From contig NZ_VIAR01000001.1 in assembly GCF_006546625.1 (NCBI RefSeq), positions 248,001 through 312,000 of the forward strand: 64,000 nt of DNA. Reading direction: 5' to 3'. Below the pieces are notes generated by a model. It saw nothing but the letters and a program-made list of their open reading frames with translations. It had not been told where the DNA came from and did no database searches. Every line of letters begins with the position of its first letter. Within the stretch, counting starts at the first letter, position 1. Shown in pieces: positions 50,593 to 59,042 of the stretch. This DNA comes from Haloflavibacter putidus. Its GTDB lineage: Bacteria > Bacteroidota > Bacteroidia > Flavobacteriales > Flavobacteriaceae. Position numbers and translations under genes: made by a program.

Positions 50593-50757
50593 CTACAAAT
50601 CGAAACCTAAATTTAATTCTATCATAATAGGAAACCAATTGCCGTTTCCTTTTCCGTCAAAATAATAAAAAGTACCTACATCAAAAAGTAAGTGAAAGTT
50701 GCCGTAGTTGCGTTGTATTCCGCAAATACAAAATAATGCATAAGAATAAAACGTGTT
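50593..50757 (-). pseudogene. C-terminal remnant of an outer-membrane barrel protein
   Basis: On the minus strand an open stretch of 54 codons without a start ends at TAG 50593-50595. It reads ...YGNFHLLFDVGTFYYFDG then KGNGNWFPIMIELNLGFDL: alternating aromatic strands with a Gly-Asn turn and a hydrophobic final strand. That is the look of the last strands of an outer-membrane barrel. An in-frame stop lies directly upstream. I take it as the end of a decayed gene lying next to element copy A. Confidence 0.5.
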
Positions 50758-50835
50758 TTTTCATGCTTTGCTTTCCGTTGCTCATTTTTTGGAATTACAA
50801 TATAGCAGCAAATTCTCATTTTTGTTGATAAAAAA

Positions 50836-51933
50836 TCAAATCACTTCAAAGAGTTTCCCCGGCAAAGGCCTTAGTACGCCTTTTAATTCTAGGTTAAGTA
50901 GAATAGGATTTAATTTAAAAGTAGGCATTTCACAAGCTAAAGCCAACTGGTCTATTTCAGCTTTGCCCAAATCTTTTAGCTTATCGTAAATTATTTGTTC
51001 TTCTTCGGTAAACGCTACAAATAAAGTGGGTTGTGGTTTTGGTTTGTCTTCTATATCCCAATTTAGTTGGTAAACCAAGTCTTCAATTCCGCTAAGTAAA
51101 CGCGCTTGGTGTGTTTTTATAAGATGGTTACAACCTTTGCTCATCTGGTCGGTTAATCTTCCGGGAACGGCAAAAACTTCTCTATTATAACTGTTGGCAA
51201 TATCTGCGGTAACCAAAGAGCCGCCTTTTGCAGCGCTTTCTACAACTATTGTAGCCTCGCTAATGCCGGCAACTATACGGTTTCTACGTAAAAAATTATT
51301 GCGGTCAAAGGTGGCATTACTCCAAAAATCTGTCATAAAACCACCGTTATCTTCTACTTGTCGCACGTATTTATTATGCACTTTAGGATAAATCTGGTTT
51401 AGTCCGTGCGCCATACAGGCTATGGTTTGCAATTGATTTTCGGTAGCGGCTTTGTGGGCGGCAATATCTATTCCGTAAGCAAAACCAGAAACAATTACCG
51501 GGTTTAAAAAAGCCAGTTCCTTTATTAATTCCTGACAAAAAGCAATACCTTGATTGGTGGCTTTTCTTGTGCCCACAATACTAATTATCCGCTTGTTTTC
51601 TAAATTTATATTGCCACGTTTAAACAGCAATAAAGGTGCATCTATACAATTTTTTAAATGCTGCGGATAATCGGTATCTTCAAAATAAGAAACCGCTATA
51701 TCGTTTTCTTGTATAAACTGCAGCTCTTCTTCGGCCAATTTTATTAAATGTGAATTTTGCAAATCTTTTACACGTGATTTGCCAATACCTTCTATAGCCG
51801 AAAGTTTTGCGGGACTTGCTTTTAAAACAGCTCCGGCACTACCAAAAGAGCGTATTAATTTTTTGGCGGTAATATCGCCAATATTGGGTGCTCGTTGCAA
51901 AGCCAGCGTATAAATTAAATCTTGGTTGGTCAT
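50836..51933 (-). CDS. dprA: DNA processing protein DprA
   Basis: A 365-residue DprA/Smf. The Rossmann core is visible as ISIVGTRKATNQG and VSGFAYGIDIAAHKAA, with GGSLVTADIANSYNREVFAVPG. The N-terminus has a helix-hairpin-helix region (APNIGDITAKKLI, IEGIGKSRVKDL) and the C-terminus a winged helix. DprA loads RecA on incoming single-stranded DNA in natural transformation. Both dprA and recA are in the window. That matters for the repeated 10-mer discussed in the findings. Confidence 0.96.
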   Translation of the reverse strand: MTNQDLIYTLALQRAPNIGDITAKKLIRSFGSAGAVLKASPAKLSAIEGIGKSRVKDLQNSHLIKLAEEELQFIQENDIAVSYFEDTDYPQHLKNCIDAPLLLFKRGNINLENKRIISIVGTRKATNQGIAFCQELIKELAFLNPVIVSGFAYGIDIAAHKAATENQLQTIACMAHGLNQIYPKVHNKYVRQVEDNGGFMTDFWSNATFDRNNFLRRNRIVAGISEATIVVESAAKGGSLVTADIANSYNREVFAVPGRLTDQMSKGCNHLIKTHQARLLSGIEDLVYQLNWDIEDKPKPQPTLFVAFTEEEQIIYDKLKDLGKAEIDQLALACEMPTFKLNPILLNLELKGVLRPLPGKLFEVI

Positions 51934-52020
51934 TAGTTGATAAATAGAACGTTAAATGTACTTAAAATTATTTGTTAATAAAATAGGCCGCGAAATTTAG
52001 CTTTCAACCTAAAAATAATT

Positions 52021-52028
52021 TAACTTTG
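52021..52028 (+). promoter_or_regulatory. -7 element of the HU-SPOR gene
   Basis: TAACTTTG is a perfect TAnnTTTG only 6 nt before ATG 52035, implying a very short or absent leader, or a start further inside the gene. It overlaps the in-frame TTG 52026, which can be excluded. Confidence 0.55.
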
Positions 52029-52034
52029 TGTTTA

Positions 52035-52970
52035 ATGAAGGTAGAACAATACATACAAGACCTGCTATATCGCTACGATTGTGTAGTGATTCCTGAATTT
52101 GGCGCATTTTTAACGCATAGAAAATCGGCACGTATTTTAGAAGACGGTAAAGCTTTTTATCCGCCTAGAAAAGTGGTTTCTTTTAACCACCAACTTACCG
52201 AAAATGATGGAATCTTAATAAACTATATTGCCAGTGTAGAAAAGATTACCTACCAAGAAGCAATGCTAAAGCTCAGGCAGTTTACCAAACAATTATTCCA
52301 CTCTTTGCACCAAGATAAAAAAGTGGTTTTCGAAAATATTGGTAGCTTTTCTTTAGAAGAAGACAAGGTGTTGTTTCAACCAAAAGAAAACCAAAATTAC
52401 CTTCCAGAAAGTTTTGGGTTAAGCAATTTTACAGCTCAACCGCAAACCGCTCAAACAACAGCCAAAGTTATTTCCGTAAAGGAAAAAGAAACTGCTATTG
52501 CGCAAGAAACCAATACCAAAACAAGACCGCTTTATTGGCGTTATGCAGCAATTGGTGCGGTTGCCATTGGTATTGCCGGTTTTTTATCTGCCAACTGGTA
52601 TAGCAACGAAGTTAAAAACCATAACTTGGTAGAGCAGCAAAAAGCAGCACAAGAAGTAGAGCAAAAAATACAGCACGCCACTTTTAGTATAACCAATCCG
52701 TTACCGGAAATTACTTTTAAAGCGCCAAGTCCGGCTGTAGGAAAATACCATATTGTAGCCGGCGCATTTCGTCAAAAAGAAAATGCCGATAAAAAACTAC
52801 AGCAATTACAAGCAGAAGGTTTTAAGGCAAAAGCTATTGGCACTAATAAATACGGTTTGCACCAAATTATTTACAGTAGTTATACCGGCCGTTTAGAAGC
52901 TTTGCAAGCTTTACGGAAAATTAAAAACACACAAAACGCCCAAGCCTGGTTATTGGTAAAAGAATTATAA
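52035..52970 (+). CDS. HU-domain and SPOR-domain membrane protein
   Basis: A 311-residue protein: an HU-like N-terminal domain (about 1-130; DCVVIPEFGAFLTHRKSARI... FENIGSFSLEEDKVLFQP), a single membrane segment (about 170-188, YAAIGAVAIGIAGFLSANWY), a coiled region, and a C-terminal SPOR domain (about 235-311; KYHIVAGAFRQKENADKKLQQLQAEGFKAKAI) that would bind denuded peptidoglycan at the septum. A bacteroidete-specific type of division or envelope protein. Two CTTTACGGAA copies lie in the gene (52472 reverse, 52909 forward). Confidence 0.9.
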   Translation: MKVEQYIQDLLYRYDCVVIPEFGAFLTHRKSARILEDGKAFYPPRKVVSFNHQLTENDGILINYIASVEKITYQEAMLKLRQFTKQLFHSLHQDKKVVFENIGSFSLEEDKVLFQPKENQNYLPESFGLSNFTAQPQTAQTTAKVISVKEKETAIAQETNTKTRPLYWRYAAIGAVAIGIAGFLSANWYSNEVKNHNLVEQQKAAQEVEQKIQHATFSITNPLPEITFKAPSPAVGKYHIVAGAFRQKENADKKLQQLQAEGFKAKAIGTNKYGLHQIIYSSYTGRLEALQALRKIKNTQNAQAWLLVKEL

Positions 52971-53001
52971 TACTAATAACATTTCTATTGGGAACAAATT
53001 T

Positions 53002-53009
53002 TATCTTTG
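53002..53009 (+). promoter_or_regulatory. -7 element of the thioesterase gene
   Basis: TATCTTTG matches TAnnTTTG, 13 nt before ATG 53023. No -33 TTTG at the right distance. Confidence 0.5.
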
Positions 53010-53022
53010 CCAAAAAAATTTG

Positions 53023-53535
53023 ATGGAAGCAAAACACCCACAAGACTCTAGAACTGTGATGACAGATTTGGTTTTACCAAGTGAGACCAATCCTTTAAAA
53101 AACCTTTTTGGCGGCGAGTTATTGGCTAGAATGGATCGCGCGGCAAGTATTGCAGCAAGACGACACAGTAGGAGAATTGTGGTAACGGTTTCTGTAAACC
53201 ATGTAGCTTTTAAAAAGACCGTGCCATTGGGTAGCGTTGTTACTGTAGAAGCCAGTATTTCTAGGGCTTTTAACAGCTCTATGGAAGTAGTAATTGATGT
53301 TTGGATAGAAGATCGAGAAAGCGGAATACGCTCTAGAGCAAACGATGCTATTTATACCTTTGTAGCCGTAGACGAAAGCGGCTCTCCCGTGCCGGTACCA
53401 CCAATAGAACCGCAAACAGATTTAGAAAAAGAGCGGTTTGATGCAGCTTTGCGCCGCAAGCAACTCAGCTTGGTTTTAGCAGGAAAAATGAAACCGCAGG
53501 AAGCTACAGAATTAAAAGCTCTTTTTATGGAGTAG
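53023..53535 (+). CDS. Hotdog-fold acyl-CoA thioesterase
   Basis: A 170-residue YciA/BACH-like thioesterase. NLFGGELLARMDRAASIAARRHS carries the conserved catalytic Asp region, and VNHVAFKKTVPLGSVVTVEA is the second strand pair. The C-terminus has ELKALF. It hydrolyses acyl-CoA to free acid and CoA; chain-length preference cannot be told. Start ATG 53023, since the TTG at 53020 is directly before it. Confidence 0.93.
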   Translation: MEAKHPQDSRTVMTDLVLPSETNPLKNLFGGELLARMDRAASIAARRHSRRIVVTVSVNHVAFKKTVPLGSVVTVEASISRAFNSSMEVVIDVWIEDRESGIRSRANDAIYTFVAVDESGSPVPVPPIEPQTDLEKERFDAALRRKQLSLVLAGKMKPQEATELKALFME

Positions 53536-53694
53536 GCTTCTAAAAGTCCTTTATCTTTAACTACAAAAAAGGAGAGGTTTTAGACTAATCCGCTCTTAAC
53601 AAAACACATAAGCTTTTCTTAAATAAAAGTCAAACTATCTTATTTCTTGTTTAAAGCAAGCTTTTCTTTCTAAATTTAACAAAAGAGCTTTAGA

Positions 53695-53721
53695 GTAGAG
53701 CATTAATTTTTAATGTTCTAC
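53695..53721. other. Strong hairpin before the QEGLA-peptidase gene
   Basis: Arms GTAGAGCATTAA (53695-53706) and TTAATGTTCTAC (53710-53721) pair over 12 bp with one G-T. No T run follows, so it looks more like a 5' UTR hairpin or operator than a terminator. It ends 35 nt before ATG 53756. The rest of the 220 bp gap shows nothing else. Confidence 0.5.
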
Positions 53722-53755
53722 AGCTTCTATAGTTGAATTTAAAATTTTGCTTGCA

Positions 53756-55606
53756 ATGCTTCATATTTCAGACTTTTCGGAAAAATCTATTCAAAAAATC
53801 CTGACTACGCTTCGAGAAGAAAACGCTGTTAATTGTGAACTTCCAGGCGATGGTTGGATGCACGTAGAAAATAATTTACCCTACCTTATTATTTACCGAC
53901 AAATAGACGAAGAAACCGGCATAAAAAAAATGATAAACAGTGGCGGCTCTTATCTTATTATAGGTAAAGATAAATTTGAAGGCTACCAAGAATTTCTTAA
54001 ACAGCTTTCGCACCAGCGAGCTACAAGGTTCGGTTCGTATATGCTTTTTGAAATGTACCTGGGCAAAAAAGATAGCAGGAAATTTGTTATTAAAGGTCCG
54101 GCAGACAGAATTACAAGCACCTTACAATTATTAGACGAAGAATTAAAAAAATCTACCAACCTATCAGAAGATTTAAAGTTAACCGCAGATATACAAGATA
54201 CCAAACATAGACAAGCGCCAAATACAAAAGCCTTAATGAGCATAGACGAAGCTAAAAAAACAGGAGCTTTGTTGGTAGGTTTAGAAATTCCCCCGGTTTT
54301 TAAAGACGAGGAATACGGTATTTTCCCGTTGTTTTTTAGAAAATTCAGAGATTTTTTAATTCCGGCTGTACAACGCGCGGTGTATGATTTCATTCGGGTA
54401 CAAACCAAAGATCCCGTAAAAAGTTACTATGCTCTGGGACGTCAAAGTTTAAAACAATTGGTTTTTGATATCGATAAAGAATTGTCTGCCATTGGCCAAT
54501 CTTTTCAGTTTTTATGGTTGGTGGCGCCGGTAAATATTCAAAATATCAAAAAGACATTTTTTGACAGCAATTACCAAAAAGTGGTAGATTACCATTATCG
54601 GTTGCTTCCTATAGATCCTTCTTTGCTAAAACGCCGTTTATATAATTTACGCATAGACGAAATTAACGATCCGGCAATGAATTATATTTTTAACGAAAAA
54701 CGCGAAGAGCTGGATAAACAAATAACTATGTTGAACGAGCGCGGCAGTAAAAACTTTTTTTACAACAGTATTCGTCTTTTCAAAGGTGTAGATAATGAAC
54801 TTTGCGTTCAAGCTCAGGATATTTTAGATAAAGTGCCGCCGGAAGAAGTAACCAACAAAGAAGATATGTGCGATGCGCACTATTTTCACGATTTAGCGCA
54901 TAAAGAGTTTAATTACTTTAAAGAACAAGATAGCAATTTTGATTGTAAAGTGCATTTGCGCGACGACGTTAATATTATGATGGTTTCTAACGGCGAGTTA
55001 TATATCCCGAACAATTATACAATGAGCGCCAAAGAAGCCAAAGCCTTAGTACAACACGAGGTGGGCACACACGTTCTTACTTATTACAATGGTAGAAGCC
55101 AGCCGTTGCAGCAGCTAAGTGTTGGACTTGCAGATTATGAATTCCTACAAGAAGGAATGGCAGTAATGGCCGAATATTTAATTGGCGGTCTTACCGCAAA
55201 CAGATTGCGCACCTTAGCCGGACGTGTAATTGCCGGACAAGCTTTGATAGATGGTGGCGGTTTTCAAGAAATTTTTAGGCTACTCCATCAAGAAAAAGAT
55301 TTCTCTGCAGATATGGCGTTTAATATTACCTCCAGAATTATGCAAGGCGGCGGTTTTATAAAAGATATTATTTACTTAAAAGGCTTGATAGAATTACGCC
55401 ATTATCTAGAAGATGACGGAGAATACGAACCGCTGGTAACCGGCAAATTTGCCTTAAAACACCTAAATGTTATTCAAGAACTTACACAAAGAAATGTATT
55501 AAAAACCCCGCGATTAAAGCCTAGTTATTTAACCAATCCGGATGCCAAAAAAAGATTACAACTAATCCGAGACGGCTTGCCCATCTCACAAATGATAACC
55601 CCATGA
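53756..55606 (+). CDS. QEGLA-motif (DUF1704/MATCAP-family) metallopeptidase
   Basis: A 616-residue protein of the family once named flavohemoglobin expression-modulating QEGLA proteins. The zinc site reads H434-E435-VGT-H439 (HExxxH) followed by QEGMA with E466, the third ligand. Human MATCAP in this family removes the C-terminal tyrosine of tubulin, so a peptidase or carboxypeptidase is likely here too; the bacterial substrate is unknown. The N-terminal 300 residues are a less conserved helical region. Start ATG 53756. Its stop overlaps the next start by 4 bp (ATGA), so it is made with an ATP-grasp enzyme. Confidence 0.9.
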   Translation: MLHISDFSEKSIQKILTTLREENAVNCELPGDGWMHVENNLPYLIIYRQIDEETGIKKMINSGGSYLIIGKDKFEGYQEFLKQLSHQRATRFGSYMLFEMYLGKKDSRKFVIKGPADRITSTLQLLDEELKKSTNLSEDLKLTADIQDTKHRQAPNTKALMSIDEAKKTGALLVGLEIPPVFKDEEYGIFPLFFRKFRDFLIPAVQRAVYDFIRVQTKDPVKSYYALGRQSLKQLVFDIDKELSAIGQSFQFLWLVAPVNIQNIKKTFFDSNYQKVVDYHYRLLPIDPSLLKRRLYNLRIDEINDPAMNYIFNEKREELDKQITMLNERGSKNFFYNSIRLFKGVDNELCVQAQDILDKVPPEEVTNKEDMCDAHYFHDLAHKEFNYFKEQDSNFDCKVHLRDDVNIMMVSNGELYIPNNYTMSAKEAKALVQHEVGTHVLTYYNGRSQPLQQLSVGLADYEFLQEGMAVMAEYLIGGLTANRLRTLAGRVIAGQALIDGGGFQEIFRLLHQEKDFSADMAFNITSRIMQGGGFIKDIIYLKGLIELRHYLEDDGEYEPLVTGKFALKHLNVIQELTQRNVLKTPRLKPSYLTNPDAKKRLQLIRDGLPISQMITP

Positions 55607-56649
55607 AAATTTGTTTTGTATTAAACGACGTAGAAAAAGAATGCTACAATTCTTCTGTAGTGTTAATGCATAACGCGCATCAACGTGGCCATACCGTTTT
55701 AATGATGGATGTTGGCGGGTTTAACTTTAACCATGATAAACCCCTAAGCGTAAAAGCGGTACAAGTACCTAAATCTATAAAAACAAAATCTGCCAAAAAA
55801 TTTATAAATGAGCTAAATAAAGCCAATCTAAAAAAGAAAAAAGTGAGTTCTAAAGAATTAGATGTGCTTTTTTTACGGAACAATCCTACCGAAGAAATAG
55901 AAAGACAATGGGCAGAACATGCGGGTATCGCTTTCGGGAAAATGATGCAGCAAGAAGGCGTATTGGTTTTAAACGATGCCTACGCGCTATCTCATGCATT
56001 TATAGATAAATTATATTTTGAAGAATTGCCTTCTTCCATAAAGCCAAACTCTATTATTACCAGAAAAAAAGAGGAAATTTTGAACTTTTGGGAAGAACAA
56101 AACAAAAATATGGTCTTAAAACCTTTAGAAGGCTCTGGTGGTAAAGACGTTTATCTTATAGATAAAAACGAAAAAAACCTTAATCAAATTATAGAAACGA
56201 TCTTAGACCAAGGTTATGTTATTGCGCAAGAATATTTGCCGGAAGCCAAAGAAGGAGATGTAAGAATTTTATTGATGAATGGAAAACTGATAGAAAGAGA
56301 CGGCAAATACTCTATGGTTAGACGTAAAATGGGAAAAGGCGAGTTTAGAAGCAATTTTAATCAAGGCGCGACGGCAGAAGCGGTAGAGCTTACAAAAGAA
56401 TTTCAAAAGATTATAGAAGTTACCGCGCCACAATTAATTCAGGATGGGTTGTTTTTTGTAGGGTTAGATGTGGTAAAAGACAAATTGATTGAAATTAACG
56501 TGCTGAGTCCGGGTGGCTTAGACCATTTTCACGAAATAGATTACCCAGATTTCGCAGACGAAATAATAGATGCCATAGAAAGAAAATTAAATTACAAAGA
56601 AATGTACGGCTACCGCTTGTCTAACAAAGTGTTGGCTACAATGCATTAA
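55603..56649 (+). CDS. ATP-grasp ligase, glutathione-synthetase-like
   Basis: A 348-residue ATP-grasp enzyme. The N-terminus (KICFVLNDVEKECYNSSVVLMHNAHQRGH) is like GshB, and NMVLKPLEGSGGKDVYLI plus EINVLSPGGLDHFHEID give the ATP and Mg2+ sites. It would join an amino acid to a carboxylate via an acyl phosphate. A true glutathione synthetase would need a glutamate-cysteine ligase partner, which is not nearby. Position after the QEGLA peptidase (4 bp overlap) and before an AstE-like gene suggests a dedicated peptide-tailing or amide-forming role. No exact substrate can be named. Confidence 0.88.
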   Translation: MKICFVLNDVEKECYNSSVVLMHNAHQRGHTVLMMDVGGFNFNHDKPLSVKAVQVPKSIKTKSAKKFINELNKANLKKKKVSSKELDVLFLRNNPTEEIERQWAEHAGIAFGKMMQQEGVLVLNDAYALSHAFIDKLYFEELPSSIKPNSIITRKKEEILNFWEEQNKNMVLKPLEGSGGKDVYLIDKNEKNLNQIIETILDQGYVIAQEYLPEAKEGDVRILLMNGKLIERDGKYSMVRRKMGKGEFRSNFNQGATAEAVELTKEFQKIIEVTAPQLIQDGLFFVGLDVVKDKLIEINVLSPGGLDHFHEIDYPDFADEIIDAIERKLNYKEMYGYRLSNKVLATMH

Positions 56650-56668
56650 AAATTTAAACAGTTGATTT

Positions 56669-57574
56669 ATGAAAGATGAAGTTTCCAGAATAATAGGTAA
56701 ATACACTTCCGGTAAAGCCGGACCTTTACTACTTATAAGCGGTGGTATACACGGTAATGAACCAAGTGGGGTTATTGCTTTGCAAAAGGTTTTTAAAGAA
56801 TTAGAAAAAACCAAACCTACCATAAATGGTATTTTACTTGGCATAGCGGGTAACAAAAAAGCATTAAACAAAGAGCAACGCTATATAGACGAAGATCTAA
56901 ACCGGGTGTGGACAAAAGAAAAGATGCAAAACAACAAAGCAAACACCCACGAAGAAAAAGAGCGGGAAGAAATTTTACAACTTCTTAAAGATTATCCGGC
57001 GCAAGATTATAACAAGCGTTATTTTATGGATTGTCACACTACCTCATCAGATAGTTTGCCGTATCTTTCTGTACAAGATGTAAACGATAACGATTCTTGG
57101 TCCAAAAACTTCCCAACCTATATTGTACGCGGATTCAGCGATATAATTACCGGAGATTTTGACCATTATTTAAGCAGGTCCGGCTTTACCGGTTTTGTTT
57201 TTGAAGCCGGCGAACACGAAAGCAAAACTGCTGTAGAAAATCAAGAAGGTATGATTTGGCTTTGTTTAAAAGAAGCTTGTAATTTAGATTTATCGCAACT
57301 ATCCTGTTACCCGGAATGTGTAGAAAATTTTAAAGATAAAAACGCTCCACCACAAAAGGTTTTTGATATTGCCTACCGCCACGGACTCGAAAACAAAGAC
57401 GAGTTTAAGATGGAGCCCGGATTTCAAAATTTCCAAGAAATTGAAAAAGGACAGCTCCTGGCAATTCAAAACGGAGAGGAAATAAGAAGTAAATGGAATG
57501 CCCGCATATTTATGCCTTTATACCAAGCGCAGGGCAATGATGGTTTTTTTGTGATTAAAGAGGTAAAAGCTTAG
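56669..57574 (+). CDS. Succinylglutamate desuccinylase/aspartoacylase family protein
   Basis: A 301-residue zinc-dependent amidohydrolase of the AstE/AspA family. Ligands are H28 and E31 (GGIHGNEPSG) and H123 (DCHTTSS). It should remove an acyl or amino-acyl group from an amide. It lies 19 bp after the ATP-grasp gene, so a ligase, a peptidase and a deacylase are co-expressed. No arginine catabolism gene is near, so a role in the AST pathway is unlikely. Confidence 0.9.
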   Translation: MKDEVSRIIGKYTSGKAGPLLLISGGIHGNEPSGVIALQKVFKELEKTKPTINGILLGIAGNKKALNKEQRYIDEDLNRVWTKEKMQNNKANTHEEKEREEILQLLKDYPAQDYNKRYFMDCHTTSSDSLPYLSVQDVNDNDSWSKNFPTYIVRGFSDIITGDFDHYLSRSGFTGFVFEAGEHESKTAVENQEGMIWLCLKEACNLDLSQLSCYPECVENFKDKNAPPQKVFDIAYRHGLENKDEFKMEPGFQNFQEIEKGQLLAIQNGEEIRSKWNARIFMPLYQAQGNDGFFVIKEVKA

Positions 57575-57623
57575 AAAGTTAAAAATGCTTTCCGAAATTT
57601 GCGGTTTAAAACCTTTTTAAGAT

Positions 57624-58958
57624 TTGGCCAAAACCTCAAAAGTTTCTTTTAAAGAAATCAATAAAATAGCTATTCCCGCTATAATTGCAGGAATTGCAGA
57701 ACCGCTTATTTCCTTGACTGATATTGCTGTTATTGGAAATGTGCAAGAAAACTCGGTAGAAGCTTTGGCAGCTGCGGGAATTGTTGGCTCTTTTCTTTCG
57801 GCTATTATTTGGATTGTCGCGCAAACTAAAACTGCCATTTCAGCTATTATTTCACAGCACTTGGGCGCCGGCCGTTTGCACGCTGTAAAAACGCTTGTTC
57901 CGCAAGCAATTTTTTTTAACTTTCTACTTAGTCTGGCCATTTACGGTACGACAGCTTTTTTTGCAGAAAGTATTTTTAGTGCTTATAACGCCGAAGGTTT
58001 AATCTTAAATTACACACAAGAATATTATACGATTCGCGCAATTGGTTATCCGCTAACCTTGATAACCTTTGCTATATTCGGGGTTTTTCGCGGACTCCAA
58101 AATACGCTTTGGGCAATGAAATGCAGCTTAGCAGGTGCGTTTGTAAATGTGGGTTTAGATTTTTTATTGGTTTATGGCGTAGAAGGTTTTATACCGCCAA
58201 TGCATTTGGCCGGCGCCGCGTATGCCAGTGTTGCCGCACAAGCCACAATGCTTATAATGGCGCTTTATTTTTTCTTTAAAAAAACACCATTTCATTTAAA
58301 ACTGAGTTTTAGTATAAATCCGCAACTCAAGCCTTTATTGCTAATGGCTGCTAATTTATTTGTGCGCACGGCCGCTTTAAATTTTGCTATTTATCTGGCC
58401 AATGCGTATGCTACAGATTATGGTAAAAATTATATTGCCGCACAAAGTATTTTAATGAATATTTGGTTGTTCTTTTCCTTTTTTATAGATGGTTATGCCA
58501 ACGCCGGCAATGCCATTGGCGGACGTTTATTGGGCGCTAAAGATTATAACAGATTATGGCTTTTAAGTAAAGATATTAGCAAATATGCTGTTTTTATCGC
58601 GTTAATTTTAATAGCTCTTTGCGGAATTTTTTATGACGAAATTGGCTTGTTGTTTAATAAAGATGTAGGGGTTCTTGCTTTATTCAGTACGGTTTTTTGG
58701 GTGGTTTTATTAATGCAACCCATCAATGCGATTGCTTTTATGTTTGACGGAATTTTTAAAGGCTTGGGAGAAGCTAAATACCTAAGGAATGTATTACTGG
58801 CCGCCACTTTTCTTGGTTTCACACCAACTTTATTAATAGCCGATTATTTTGGGCTAAAACTCTATGCCATTTGGCTCGGCTTTTTTGTCTGGATGCTAAT
58901 CCGAAGCAGCACTCTGGTTATTCGGTTTAGACAAAAGTACTTAAACAAAACTATGTAA
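57624..58958 (+). CDS. MATE-family efflux transporter, second copy
   Basis: A 444-residue MATE exporter with twelve hydrophobic segments (IPAIIAGIAEPLISLTDIAVIGNV; FVRTAALNFAIYLANAYATDYG). The only plausible start is TTG 57624: an in-frame stop lies two codons upstream (57618-57620) and the next Met is more than 150 codons in. It is DinF-like in its N-terminus. It follows the AstE-like gene after 49 bp and may export a product of that operon. Confidence 0.9.
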   Translation: MAKTSKVSFKEINKIAIPAIIAGIAEPLISLTDIAVIGNVQENSVEALAAAGIVGSFLSAIIWIVAQTKTAISAIISQHLGAGRLHAVKTLVPQAIFFNFLLSLAIYGTTAFFAESIFSAYNAEGLILNYTQEYYTIRAIGYPLTLITFAIFGVFRGLQNTLWAMKCSLAGAFVNVGLDFLLVYGVEGFIPPMHLAGAAYASVAAQATMLIMALYFFFKKTPFHLKLSFSINPQLKPLLLMAANLFVRTAALNFAIYLANAYATDYGKNYIAAQSILMNIWLFFSFFIDGYANAGNAIGGRLLGAKDYNRLWLLSKDISKYAVFIALILIALCGIFYDEIGLLFNKDVGVLALFSTVFWVVLLMQPINAIAFMFDGIFKGLGEAKYLRNVLLAATFLGFTPTLLIADYFGLKLYAIWLGFFVWMLIRSSTLVIRFRQKYLNKTM

Positions 58959-59042
58959 AACCTTCACAACGCTTTAACAGCTGTCTTGTTTTATTTGCTG
59001 CGAATTTCCTGTATTTTTAAACAGAAAATAGCAGTAACGATT

